A DNA stretch of 64,000 bases from NCBI RefSeq assembly GCF_003339525.1, contig NZ_CP031124.1, forward strand, positions 496,001 to 560,000, in the 5' to 3' direction. This document shows, in pieces, positions 38,553 through 47,194 of this stretch. Source of the stretch: Ephemeroptericola cinctiostellae (lineage in GTDB: Bacteria > Pseudomonadota > Gammaproteobacteria > Burkholderiales > Burkholderiaceae). Position numbers and translations under genes: made by a program. A model generated the notes under the pieces. It did not search any database. It was not told the DNA's origin and saw only the letters and a list, made by a program, of their open reading frames with translations. Numbering within the stretch: position 1 is the first letter of the stretch; every line of letters starts with the position of its first letter.

Positions 38553-39137
38553 ATGACTTTAAAAATTAAAATCATTGCCATCATCACTGCTGCGTTGGGA
38601 TCAGTTGTGTCCATTTCGGCACACGCTGCACCCATGAAAAAAGCAATTCATTCACCTGTTCCAGCCTTGATGGCAGAATTGGCGGCATATCAAGATGCTG
38701 AAAAAACGACCAATGCCAATTTGAAAAATTTTGACACATTGGATTTTGATGTGTACACCAACCAAAAATGGGATCGCTTGACGGAAAGCCATGCGAAAGA
38801 TATTTTGGTGCACTACCCCGATGGTCACACCACCAAAGGCTTGGCGGCGCACGTTGATGAATTGAAACCCATGTTTGTCTTTGCGCCAGACACCCGCATT
38901 AAAACGCACCCTGTTCGGTTTGGCTCGGGTGAATGGACGGGTGTGATCGGTGTGATGGAAGGCACATTCACCCAGCCCATGCCCATTGGCGGCGGTCAAA
39001 CGATTCCTCCGACGGGTAAAGCCTTTAAGTTGCAAATGTCAACCCTTGGGCATTGGACGAAGGCCGGCGTGATGGATGAGGAGTATTTGTTTTGGGATAA
39101 TCAAGCGTTTATGAAGCAAATTGGTTTGGCGCCATAA
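38553..39137 (+). CDS. Secreted SnoaL/NTF2-like (ester cyclase-like) protein
   Basis: The 194-residue protein has a clear signal peptide (MTLKIKIIAIITAALGSVVSISAHA, likely cleaved after AHA). The mature part looks like an NTF2-fold SnoaL-type domain (KWDRLTESHAKDILVHYPDGHTTKGLAAHVDELKPMFVFAPDTRI region; GTFTQPMPIGGGQ). GGAG lies before the ATG at 38553. The family often appears under LysR control beside pirin or redox genes; the reaction is unknown. Confidence 0.72.
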   Translation: MTLKIKIIAIITAALGSVVSISAHAAPMKKAIHSPVPALMAELAAYQDAEKTTNANLKNFDTLDFDVYTNQKWDRLTESHAKDILVHYPDGHTTKGLAAHVDELKPMFVFAPDTRIKTHPVRFGSGEWTGVIGVMEGTFTQPMPIGGGQTIPPTGKAFKLQMSTLGHWTKAGVMDEEYLFWDNQAFMKQIGLAP

Positions 39138-39163
39138 AAACAGGGCAATGGTTTTAAGGTCAT

Positions 39164-39194
39164 CATTGCTGTCAGGGAAGTCCTGACAGCAATG
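39164..39194. other. Perfect 13-bp hairpin without a T-run
   Basis: CATTGCTGTCAGG and CCTGACAGCAATG enclose GAAGT. It lies just downstream of the SnoaL-like gene, but no T-run follows. It could stabilise mRNA ends, be a binding site or be a degenerate terminator. Confidence 0.55.
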
Positions 39195-39378
39195 GAAACA
39201 AGCACATCGTGTTGGAGAAGCCCCCTGTTTTTAAACCCCTTTCATTTCCTTTTTTTGAATGTGGGGGGGTAAACGGGTGATTCCGCATTTTCATTAGCCT
39301 CTGCTTTTTAAAAGTCGAAGGTCGAAGCATTTTAATTTATATCCGCCGCGTTCTGCGGCGAACCACAAGGAGTTCATC

Positions 39379-40098
39379 GTGCTACAAACCCATTTGTCAC
39401 ATCAGCGAGGTGGTGCCGATCACGGTTGGCTGAAAGCCAAACACAGTTTTTCTTTTTCAAGCTATTACGACCCCAACAATATGGGTTTTGGGCCTTTGCG
39501 TGTCATCAATGAGGACCGCATCGCACCATCGATGGGTTTTGGTACACATGGCCATGACAACATGGAAATCATCACGTATATCTTGGATGGCGAATTGTCT
39601 CACCGCGACAGCATGGGCAATCAGGAAAAAATCCCTGCGGGTGAGGTGCAAAAAATGAGTGCGGGCAGTGGGGTGCGTCATTCAGAGTTCAATTCATCGG
39701 ATGCGAGTGAAGCTCATTTGCTGCAAATTTGGATTGAACCCAATGTGCACGGGATCGCACCCGAGTACGAGCAATCCCCTTTGGGCGATTTGCCTCAGGC
39801 CAATGGCTGGCGCGTCATTGCGGCACCAAATGGCGAATGGCGTGGTGCGACGGGTGCCATGCGTTTGTATCAAGATGCGGCCTTGTTGAATGCTCGGGAA
39901 GTGGATGGTGCTCGTGAGCGCAGTTATGAGCTGGGTGAACAACGTGCGGCTTATGTGCATGTTGCGATGGGCGCGGCGACGGTGAATGGTGTGGCATTGC
40001 AAGCAGGTGATGCACTTAAAATCTGGGATGAGCCAATGGTTGAGGTGAAATTGGATGCGCATGCCCAAGTGCTGTTGTTTGATTTGCCACGAGAGTGA
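39379..40098 (+). CDS. Pirin family protein (YhhW-type bicupin)
   Basis: The 239-residue pirin has the N-terminal cupin motif HGWLKAKHSFSFSSYYDPNNMGFGPLRVINED. Metal ligands lie in GFGTHGHDNMEIITYILDGELSHRDSMGN (two His and Glu) and SGVRHSEFN. Bacterial YhhW has quercetin 2,3-dioxygenase activity; other pirins are redox or regulatory proteins. The start is a GTG at 39379 with AAGGAG nine bases upstream. It is the second gene downstream of the LysR-controlled region. Confidence 0.9.
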   Translation: MLQTHLSHQRGGADHGWLKAKHSFSFSSYYDPNNMGFGPLRVINEDRIAPSMGFGTHGHDNMEIITYILDGELSHRDSMGNQEKIPAGEVQKMSAGSGVRHSEFNSSDASEAHLLQIWIEPNVHGIAPEYEQSPLGDLPQANGWRVIAAPNGEWRGATGAMRLYQDAALLNAREVDGARERSYELGEQRAAYVHVAMGAATVNGVALQAGDALKIWDEPMVEVKLDAHAQVLLFDLPRE

Positions 40099-40316
40099 AA
40101 GTAAACGAGTGCGAGCAAGCGAGTGGAAGATTGAGTGGGTGTGGGCGGGTCAATTGTCAATTGTAAAAGGCGTTCGCATTGCTTGGTCAATTGCATTTGG
40201 TTTGATGGTTATGTTGCAACCTTTGGTAGTGTGTCCTGTCGGCTGTTGGTCGACGCGCCTGAAAAATAAATGCCCGTGATCGAACATCCACAAACTATCC
40301 GAAATTTGGGTTTAGT

Positions 40317-40364
40317 ATGTTTTGCATGTCTATCGTGTCACCTGTTACTGCTGTAGGGAGGTGA
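40317..40364 (+). CDS. Possible leader peptide of 15 residues
   Basis: The ATG at 40317 opens MFCMSIVSPVTAVGR and stops at TGA 40362-40364. That stop overlaps the ATG of a second frame (TGATG) starting MKILLFFTTPLG, which runs into the terminator. GGGAGG precedes the second ATG. TCACCT (40338-40343) can pair with AGGTGA (40359-40364), which would hide that ribosome site. No family is recognised. Translation is not proven; this may instead be a small RNA. Confidence 0.35.
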   Translation: MFCMSIVSPVTAVGR

Positions 40365-40384
40365 TGAAAATCCTTCTCTTTTTT

Positions 40385-40410
40385 ACCACGCCATTAGGCG
40401 TGGTTTTTTT
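40385..40410 (+). terminator. Strong terminator of the leader-like unit
   Basis: ACCACGCC and GGCGTGGT pair around ATTA and are followed by TTTTTT. It lies about 200 bases before the DUF4254 gene and 290 after the pirin gene. Confidence 0.88.
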
Positions 40411-40606
40411 ACGCGATAAAAGAAGTGCATTCTTGCTGTGGCCAATCCATGGGTCACTTGTTTTGTATCAATCATGATGAATTGAGGGATGGTTTATCCA
40501 CATCTAAGCATGGTTGAGGCATGTTTTGGATGGGCTTCGGGTATGTTTCCTCTTCGCCTTGTGGCATAATGGACTCCATTATTTGAACCCATCGATAGGT
40601 GAAAAC

Positions 40607-41230
40607 ATGAGCACAACCCCATTTTTTGAAGAGATACAAGCCGTCAATGTGATGGCTTTTCATGATGCTGCATTGGCACGTGATGATTTTACAAGCAGCC
40701 CACGCCAGTTCTCTGAGGGTGTGTGGGCATGGATTGAAGCGAACCATTTCAATAATGCATCGTTGTGGGCCGAGGAAGATTTGGCGCGCCGGACAACGGT
40801 CAGTGGCGATGAAATTGCACAAAATAAACGCCACATTGATGGCTTTAACCAAGCGCGCAATGATGCAACCGAACGTGTTGATGAGGAAATTCTTGTGCGC
40901 ATGAAGCCTGTGAGTGAGTTCCAAAGCAGTGGCGCGCGTTTGAACAGCGAAACCGCAGGCGCAATGATTGACCGCATGTCGATCATGAGTTTAAAAATCA
41001 AAGCCATGCGTGCGCAAACAACGCGCACAGATGTGGATGCTGCACACATTGAAAAATGCACTGAAAAGCTCAATACGTTATTGGAACAGCGCGCCGATTT
41101 GGGTGCGTGTTTGAATGGGTTGTTGGCTGACATGCAAGCGGGTCATGTGTATTACAAAATTTATCGCCAGTTCAAAATGTACAACGACAAAACGCTCAAT
41201 CCAGAATTGGTGAAAGAGCAAGTGCGTTGA
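40607..41230 (+). CDS. DUF4254 domain protein of the LPS core region
   Basis: The 207-residue protein matches DUF4254 (FHDAALARDDF; WIEANHFNNASLWAEEDLARR; NQARNDATERVDEEIL). It is mostly helical with no signal peptide or membrane segment. The family is of unknown function but commonly lies beside heptosyltransferase genes, as here (waaC and waaA follow). AGGTG precedes the ATG at 40607; the reading upstream to 40514 is not supported. Confidence 0.83.
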   Translation: MSTTPFFEEIQAVNVMAFHDAALARDDFTSSPRQFSEGVWAWIEANHFNNASLWAEEDLARRTTVSGDEIAQNKRHIDGFNQARNDATERVDEEILVRMKPVSEFQSSGARLNSETAGAMIDRMSIMSLKIKAMRAQTTRTDVDAAHIEKCTEKLNTLLEQRADLGACLNGLLADMQAGHVYYKIYRQFKMYNDKTLNPELVKEQVR

Positions 41231-41353
41231 TCTGGCGTGATGTGTGAGGGTCACAAGAATTAAAAAACGGCAAGAAGCGCATAAGCTTGCTCGCATGAAG
41301 ATAAACCATGGATTGCAAACGAATGGTGTGTGGATGCAGATGAGGGCATTGAT

Positions 41354-42517
41354 TTGAAAATTTTATTGGTCAAAACCAGCTCGATGGGGGACTTGGTGCA
41401 CGCGTTGCCAGCGGTCAGTGACATCGCTCGTGCCTATCCCAATGCGCAGATTGATTGGCTCGCAGAACGGCCTTTTGATGCGATTGCGCGTTTGCATCCT
41501 GCGGTTCATAAAGTCATTCCTGTGGCGTGGCGCAAATGGCGAAAGTCGTTGTGGCGCACAGAAACACGGCAGTTGATGAATGATTTTTGGCACAATTTAC
41601 GTGCAGAAACCTATGACGTGGTCATTGATTTACAAGGCTTGGTTAAGAGCGCTGCAATGACGCGCATGGCTCGTCTCTCAGGTGCGGTACCGACTGATTG
41701 TGGTGCTTTGCATCCACAGCGGGGTTACTGTGGTTACGATGCCGCCAGTGTGCGTGAGCCTTTGGCGACACGCGCTTATCAGCACTGCTTTACAGTGTCA
41801 CGGCAAGACACGTCGGTTTCGCGTAATCGCCAATTGAGTGCGGCGGTTTTGGGTTACTCATTGGAGGCCGTGGTTGATTTTGGTTTGAAAGGCTTGGCTG
41901 TACCGAGCGACTGGTCTTTTCTTACTAAAACGGGTGCGTCGAATGTTCAGCCCGTTGAACCGCCGTGGGTCTCTTTGATTCATGGTGCCAGCCGCGATGA
42001 AAAACTATGGGATGTGCAGCATTGGATTCAGTTGATTGTGCACTTGGCTGCGCAGGGGCAACGCAGTTTGCTGCTTTGGGGCAGTGATGCGGAACGTGTG
42101 CGCAGTGAGCAGCTGTATGATGCGGCGGTGAGTGCGGGCGTTCGGGCCGATGTGTTGCCGATAGTGCCCCCCTTTTTAACGATTACACAAGTGGCTCAGT
42201 GTCTGGCGGTGAGCCATGCAGTGGTGGGTTTGGACAGCGGTTTCACCCATTTGGCTGCGGCTTTGGCGCGCCCAACCGTTGGCATTTATGCGGATTTTGA
42301 TCCGCAGTTGGCTGCATTGATGGGCGTGAATTATTGCGTTGGTTTGGGCGGGGTGGGGACACCACCGACTGCGGATGCGGTGATTGAGCAATTGACGTGG
42401 GCGCAGTCGTTTGATGTGGCGCACCGTCACCGCTGGCAGGGTGAGCTGCCTGACATCGGGTTGTCGCCGATGAGCAGCCCACAGGCGGTGCTGCATCACA
42501 TGCGCTTTGAAGGGTAG
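41354..42517 (+). CDS. waaC: LPS heptosyltransferase I WaaC
   Basis: The 387-residue GT9-family enzyme adds the first heptose to Kdo of the LPS inner core. The N-terminus KILLVKTSSMGDLVHALPAVSDIARAYP and the C-terminal VVGLDSGFTHLAAALARPTVGIY block are diagnostic. The start is taken as TTG at 41354 (GAGG eight bases upstream), because family members begin at MKILLVKTSS; a GTG at 41330 would add eight residues. Its middle contains an insertion with a Ser/Arg-rich stretch (CFTVSRQDTSVSRNRQ). It is eight bases before waaA. Confidence 0.92.
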   Translation: MKILLVKTSSMGDLVHALPAVSDIARAYPNAQIDWLAERPFDAIARLHPAVHKVIPVAWRKWRKSLWRTETRQLMNDFWHNLRAETYDVVIDLQGLVKSAAMTRMARLSGAVPTDCGALHPQRGYCGYDAASVREPLATRAYQHCFTVSRQDTSVSRNRQLSAAVLGYSLEAVVDFGLKGLAVPSDWSFLTKTGASNVQPVEPPWVSLIHGASRDEKLWDVQHWIQLIVHLAAQGQRSLLLWGSDAERVRSEQLYDAAVSAGVRADVLPIVPPFLTITQVAQCLAVSHAVVGLDSGFTHLAAALARPTVGIYADFDPQLAALMGVNYCVGLGGVGTPPTADAVIEQLTWAQSFDVAHRHRWQGELPDIGLSPMSSPQAVLHHMRFEG

Positions 42518-42525
42518 GCTGACGG

Positions 42526-43845
42526 ATGGATGCTTTGATTTTATGGGCGTACAGTGCACTGCTGTTCTGTTTGCAACCCTTAGGGCAAATCTATTTGTTG
42601 TGGCGTGCACGCAAACAGCCAGAATACGCTCGCCACTGGGGTGAGCGTTTTGCATTTTACTTAAAAAAACGGATTGCGCCCGCATCGCGGCGAGTGTGGG
42701 TGCATGCTGTGTCTTTGGGTGAAACACGTGCTGCGTTGCCATTGATTGAAGCGTTGTACGCTGCTCAGCCTGATGTTCATGTGATTTTGACCCACACCAC
42801 GCCGACGGGACGAGCCGCGGGTCAGTCTTTGTTTGCGGCACAGCTCGCCGATGGGCGCATGACGCAGGTGTATGTGCCGTATGATTTGTACACGGTAGTG
42901 GCTCGATTTTTTCGAACCTTTGCGCCGACCGATGTGTGGGTGATGGAGACTGAAGTGTGGCCCAATATGGTGGCTGCGGCAAATCGGCGGGGCGTGCGCA
43001 TCAGTTTGGTGAATGGGCGTTTATCCGTTAAATCACTGAAACAGACGTTAAAGTTGTCGCGCTTGATGGGAGCGGCTTACCGTGGATTTTATCGCATTTG
43101 TGCACAAACTGAGGCCGATGCCGCGCGTTATGTGCAGGCAGGTGCGACTGCGGCGCAGCTCGTGGTCACAGGTAACCTAAAATTTGACATGAAAGCACCT
43201 GTTGATCAGGTTGATCAAGGTCTTGTGCTTAAGCGGCTTTTGGGGGAGCGTTCTGTGGTGGTGCTGTCGTCAACACGTGAAGGTGAAGAGGCCTTGTGGT
43301 TGGCGTCATTGCCTATGTTGGCTTCTGCTTTTCCGCGAGGCCTTCAGTGGTGGGTTGTGCCGCGACACCCACAGCGGTTTGATGATGTTGAGCGCCTATT
43401 GATCGATGCGGGTTTTTTGGGCGAACGTTTGGTGCGCAAAAGTGAATTGGATGCCTTACCTGAGGGGGCGCGTCAAGCGCGAATGCAGGCCGCACAAGTG
43501 GTCTTGGGTGACACGATGGGGCATATGTTCGAGTATTATGCCTTGGCTGATGTGGTGATGATGGGTGGGGCGTGGATGCCTTTGGGGGGGCAAAATTTTC
43601 TTGAGCCTTTGTCGATCGGTAAGCCCACGGTCATTGGTGTGCACACGTATAATTTTGCCCAAGCGGCTGCCGACGCACAGGTTGCAGGGGCTTTGGTGCA
43701 GTGTGAGGACATGCAACAAGGTCTGGAGGTGACTGCGAATCTGTTGACGCATGGGGCGAGGTACGCTCAGCAGCAGGCGCGTGCGATTGATTTTTGTGCA
43801 ATGCATCAAGGGGCTGTGGCCAAGACATTGAGGTGTCTTTTGTAA
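42526..43845 (+). CDS. waaA: 3-deoxy-D-manno-octulosonic acid transferase WaaA (KdtA)
   Basis: The 439-residue GT30 enzyme transfers Kdo from CMP-Kdo to lipid A at the inner membrane. It has an N-terminal hydrophobic anchor (LILWAYSALLFCLQPLGQIYLLW), RRVWVHAVSLGETRAALPLIE, VWVMETEVWPNMVAAANRRGVRISLVNGRLS and the C-terminal GGQNFLEPLSIGKPTVIG block. It forms an operon with waaC and ends at a bidirectional terminator. The Kdo synthesis genes are at the other end of the window. Confidence 0.95.
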   Translation: MDALILWAYSALLFCLQPLGQIYLLWRARKQPEYARHWGERFAFYLKKRIAPASRRVWVHAVSLGETRAALPLIEALYAAQPDVHVILTHTTPTGRAAGQSLFAAQLADGRMTQVYVPYDLYTVVARFFRTFAPTDVWVMETEVWPNMVAAANRRGVRISLVNGRLSVKSLKQTLKLSRLMGAAYRGFYRICAQTEADAARYVQAGATAAQLVVTGNLKFDMKAPVDQVDQGLVLKRLLGERSVVVLSSTREGEEALWLASLPMLASAFPRGLQWWVVPRHPQRFDDVERLLIDAGFLGERLVRKSELDALPEGARQARMQAAQVVLGDTMGHMFEYYALADVVMMGGAWMPLGGQNFLEPLSIGKPTVIGVHTYNFAQAAADAQVAGALVQCEDMQQGLEVTANLLTHGARYAQQQARAIDFCAMHQGAVAKTLRCLL

Positions 43846-43855
43846 GACCGTCACG

Positions 43856-43896
43856 CCCATAAAAAAACTGAGCACATGGCTCAGTTTTTTTATGGG
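43856..43896. terminator. Bidirectional terminator between waaA and the NtrX-like gene
   Basis: CCCATAAAAAAACTGAGC and GCTCAGTTTTTTTATGGG form an 18-bp perfect stem around a 5-base loop. It lies between the convergent genes and has runs of A and T on both sides. Confidence 0.93.
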
Positions 43897-43936
43897 AAAT
43901 CCTTACCCTGATCACCGCCTGTATGTTCAGCAATGT

Positions 43937-44686
43937 TTATTTTTTGTTGGCCTTGCTGATGGCAATATTCAGTTGTTTCAGCTTGCGGTACAAGTGGGTG
44001 CGCTCAAGCCCCGTTTTTTCTGCAACACGGGTGATGTTGGCATTTTCTTGTTGCAGGTGGTATTCGAAATAAATGCGTTCAAAGCAGTCACGCGCCTCGC
44101 GCAAGGGCAGCTCCAAACTGAGCTTGGACAGTTCGAGGGCGCTGGGGCTCAAGTGGGGGGGCATGCTGGAGGCCACATTGATTTCAGCTGTTGGGCTGGT
44201 TTCACTTGGGTTGTGTTGGGTGGGTGTTATTGTGGGTGTGGCGTCTGTGGGAGCATAGGTTTTAGCGGCAGTTTGCCCTGTGCCCATCTGTTGATTGACC
44301 ACTTTGTTAATGTCGGGAGGGGTGGAACGCAGCAGGCCTTGTTGCACGGTGTGCAGCAGTTTTTGTAACGTGATGGGTTTTTCAAGAAAATCCAAAGCAC
44401 CTATGCGTGTGGCTTCGACAGCAGTGTCAATGCTGGCATGACCACTCATCATGACCACAGGCATGGTCAATTGACCGTTAAGCGCCCATTCTTTGAGAAG
44501 GGTGACGCCATCGGTGTCAGGCATCCAAATGTCCAGCAAAACCAAATCTGGGCGGCTTTTGTTGCGTGCCGCTCTGGCTTGGGTGGCATTTTCGGCGAGC
44601 ATGACGACATGCCCCTCGTCATACAGAATTTCAGAGAGCAGTTCGCGGATGCCCATTTCATCGTCGACAACCAGAATATTTGCCAT
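43937..44686 (-). CDS. NtrX-like response regulator lacking the AAA+ domain
   Basis: The 249-residue protein has an N-terminal receiver domain (VVDDEMGIRELLSEIL, phosphorylation Asp52 in LVLLDIWMPDTDG, Lys in FLEKPIT). A Pro/Thr-rich linker spans about residues 125-195, and a Fis-type helix-turn-helix is at the C-terminus (ITRVAEKTGLERTHLYRKLKQLNI). Full NtrX has a sigma-54-interacting AAA+ domain; this short form lacks it, so it probably acts by DNA binding without sigma-54 activation. It follows the NtrY-like kinase gene by 63 bases. Confidence 0.9.
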   Translation of the reverse strand: MANILVVDDEMGIRELLSEILYDEGHVVMLAENATQARAARNKSRPDLVLLDIWMPDTDGVTLLKEWALNGQLTMPVVMMSGHASIDTAVEATRIGALDFLEKPITLQKLLHTVQQGLLRSTPPDINKVVNQQMGTGQTAAKTYAPTDATPTITPTQHNPSETSPTAEINVASSMPPHLSPSALELSKLSLELPLREARDCFERIYFEYHLQQENANITRVAEKTGLERTHLYRKLKQLNIAISKANKK

Positions 44687-44749
44687 TTAACAGTCCATCT
44701 TTCACGGTTTGTGGGTGGTGCTAGAGGTTGTAATGAGTTTACTGTTGTT

Positions 44750-47062
44750 TTAAATCAACTGTGGGGTGTGGCTGCGTAAACCCATGTTGTCATTTTGCAC
44801 CACATTTAGAAACAGTATATCAATTTGTGCACCTAAAATCTCGATTTGTCCATCATTTTTTGTGTGGTTCTTCACACTGATTTTCCCATGATGGGCATCG
44901 ATGATTTTTTTAACCACAGGCAGACCAAGTCCCGTGCCTGTGCTTTTGGTGGTGTTGTAAGGTTCGAACATGCGTGAAAGGATTTTTGGGCTGAAGCCTG
45001 TGCCGTGATCGCGTATGGTCAAATTGACGGCGTGAGTGGTGAGTAAACTGTCATTTTGCAAGTCAACACGGCGTGTTTCAATCTCAACCCGTGGGAACGT
45101 GCTTTCTGGGTGGGCTTCAATGGCATTTTTAATCAGGTTGTGCAGCACTTGGCGCAGTTGTTGTGCATCGGCCAAAATGAAGGGCAGGTGCTCGGCATAG
45201 TGTGCACTGACGTGGTATTTCATGCCTTCGCCGCTTTCGTACAAGACCAGAATCTCTTGCAGCAGCTCATTCAAACTCATGGGCGCAAAAGCAATTTCAG
45301 GTGCACGGGCATAATCGCGGAACTCGTCGGCCATGTTTTGCAGGGCGGTCACTTGATTGACGATGGTGCGCGTGCTGCGCTCAAGTAAACTTTGATCGGT
45401 GGCGTCGAGTTTGTCATGCAACTTCATGTTCAGGCGTTCGGCTGACAGTTGAATGGGGGTGAGTGGGTTTTTGATTTCATGGGCCAATCGGCGTGCCACC
45501 TCACCCCATGCCAAAGTGCGTTGGGCAGAGATGATGGGTGAAATGTCATCGCAGACCAAGACAATGCTGTGTTCGCCATCCTCTGCAATGAAGCGTGAAC
45601 CTTGCACTGAAACGGTGAGGTCGTTGGTGTGCTGGGCATTGTCGAAGGTGATGTTTTGTTGCACGCGCCAGTTGTTTGTTGTTGGGCTGTGGTTGGTCTG
45701 CGTGGTGATGGCGGCCTGAATCGGCTCAAACAGCGATGAGAGGGCATCAATGTGTGCCATGTGCTGGCCGACCCAAGGGCTGAGGTCTGTCTGAAACATG
45801 CGTGATGCGCTGCGATTGAATGACTCAAGAACAAAGTCATTGTCAAACACCAACACACCAGAGGACAGGTTGTCGAGCACCGCTTCGGAGTAGGCTTTGG
45901 CCGCTTCGAGTTCTTTTTGATTGTGATGCAGAGAGGCTTGTGTGACATTGAGTTGCTGAGCCATGTCGCCAAAGGAGTCCACCAGCTGCATCAGTTCATC
46001 CGAGCCTTTGACGCGCTGCGGTACGAGTGCATAATGTCCTGTGGCCACCAGACGTGTGGCTTGAGCCAGCCATAAAATCGGCTGAATCATTCGATTGGCG
46101 ATCAAAAATGCAGCGGCCAATGCGGCTAACATGGTCAAGAAAAGTGTGATGGATAGGGTGACACGGTACAAATTGCGCAGGCTGTTGCGTGATGACTCGG
46201 TGGCTTGATAGTCGCGCAAGCCATTTTGAATGTCATTGACCTTTTGTGCAAAATTAGCGGGCATGGTGCGTTGGGCATACAAAAAACGTGCTTGCCCTGT
46301 GGCGTTGGGGATTTCTTTCAAGGCATGAATGGTGGGCGGCTGAGGAGATGTGCCATTGGCCGCAGTGTCACTGGTTGTTTCGCTGTCTTGAGCATCGGAT
46401 TCGTCCTCCACCTGCGTCCAACCTTCGCGCGCTTTGAGCAGTGTGTCGGGCGTAAATCGGGGCGCGAGGACGTCCGAAACGGGCGAGTCATTGGTGGCTT
46501 CTGCGTTACGTTGCCATAGTACTGTGCCATTTTTATCGACCGCACCAACGGCTTGTAATCGATACGTTTTTAGCCATTCATTGGCACGGGTGACAGACTC
46601 ATGGTCGAGGTTTTGCCCTTTGACTTCAATGCTGAGGCGGGCGAGATTGTCGCGTGTTTGATCGCTCGCTCGTGCCAAGCCTTCGCGGCCAAAATTCAGT
46701 CCTGCTTCTAAAGCGGCATTCAATTTAAGGTTGAACCATGTGTCGATGGTGCGCGACACAAACATGGTTGAGATCAGGTACAGCAAGATGCTGGGAATGA
46801 TGCCTAGTAAAGCAAAAGACAGGGCAAAGCGGGTCAGTAAACGGGTGCCAAACACGTTGTTGCGAAAACGCCGCCACAGCCATGTGGCTAAAATGCCAAG
46901 TAGCGTCAGCATGACGACAATGGTGCCGACATTCAGTCCCAACAACAACGCATATTGACTTTGGAAATCTGAATTGCTCCGCGTGGCCAATGCGAGTCCA
47001 ACCAGCAAGGCGGTACCCAACACCATGGTGCCAATCAGAAAGTGTTTGAGGTATTTATTCAT
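44750..47062 (-). CDS. NtrY-like membrane sensor histidine kinase
   Basis: The 770-residue kinase has about four N-terminal hydrophobic segments (residues 10-105 and near 300), with a periplasmic or extracytoplasmic loop containing an acidic/Ser/Thr-rich patch. A HAMP (IANRMIQPILWLAQATRLVA), a PAS domain and a HisKA with the phospho-acceptor in RLAHEIKNPLTPIQLSAERL (near residue 528) follow, then an HATPase (NLIKNAIEAHP, DHGTGFSPKILSRMFEPYNTTKSTGTGLGL). Partner is the NtrX-like gene downstream. The order rsmB-DUF4390-ntrY-ntrX is typical of Burkholderiales. Confidence 0.92.
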   Translation of the reverse strand: MNKYLKHFLIGTMVLGTALLVGLALATRSNSDFQSQYALLLGLNVGTIVVMLTLLGILATWLWRRFRNNVFGTRLLTRFALSFALLGIIPSILLYLISTMFVSRTIDTWFNLKLNAALEAGLNFGREGLARASDQTRDNLARLSIEVKGQNLDHESVTRANEWLKTYRLQAVGAVDKNGTVLWQRNAEATNDSPVSDVLAPRFTPDTLLKAREGWTQVEDESDAQDSETTSDTAANGTSPQPPTIHALKEIPNATGQARFLYAQRTMPANFAQKVNDIQNGLRDYQATESSRNSLRNLYRVTLSITLFLTMLAALAAAFLIANRMIQPILWLAQATRLVATGHYALVPQRVKGSDELMQLVDSFGDMAQQLNVTQASLHHNQKELEAAKAYSEAVLDNLSSGVLVFDNDFVLESFNRSASRMFQTDLSPWVGQHMAHIDALSSLFEPIQAAITTQTNHSPTTNNWRVQQNITFDNAQHTNDLTVSVQGSRFIAEDGEHSIVLVCDDISPIISAQRTLAWGEVARRLAHEIKNPLTPIQLSAERLNMKLHDKLDATDQSLLERSTRTIVNQVTALQNMADEFRDYARAPEIAFAPMSLNELLQEILVLYESGEGMKYHVSAHYAEHLPFILADAQQLRQVLHNLIKNAIEAHPESTFPRVEIETRRVDLQNDSLLTTHAVNLTIRDHGTGFSPKILSRMFEPYNTTKSTGTGLGLPVVKKIIDAHHGKISVKNHTKNDGQIEILGAQIDILFLNVVQNDNMGLRSHTPQLI

Positions 47063-47194
47063 AATGCAAATGCACCATTCGGGCTAGGGACAAATTTGTT
47101 GAATCGAAACATCAAGGTGCAAGGCGCGTGTGTTTAAAGTCCGGTGGTCGTGGGTCGCATCAGTCTTGATTGAATGTATGTGAGTGTATGGCTT

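Larger units (their letters stand above)
40099..40606. other. 508-bp region between the pirin and DUF4254 genes
   Basis: It contains two overlapping mini-ORFs with a candidate Shine-Dalgarno-masking hairpin and a strong terminator (40317-40410), described separately. A CATAAT hexamer at 40565-40570 might be a -10 element for DUF4254. No longer gene is convincing. Confidence 0.55.

Noticed and set aside
42176..42982. 268-codon open frame opposite the waaC-waaA junction
   Set aside because: It spans two confident genes on the other strand and shows no domain or ribosome site.
43937..44686. Response regulator as a truncated NtrX pseudogene
   Set aside because: Receiver and helix-turn-helix are intact and the short form without AAA+ is known in related bacteria, so it is probably functional.
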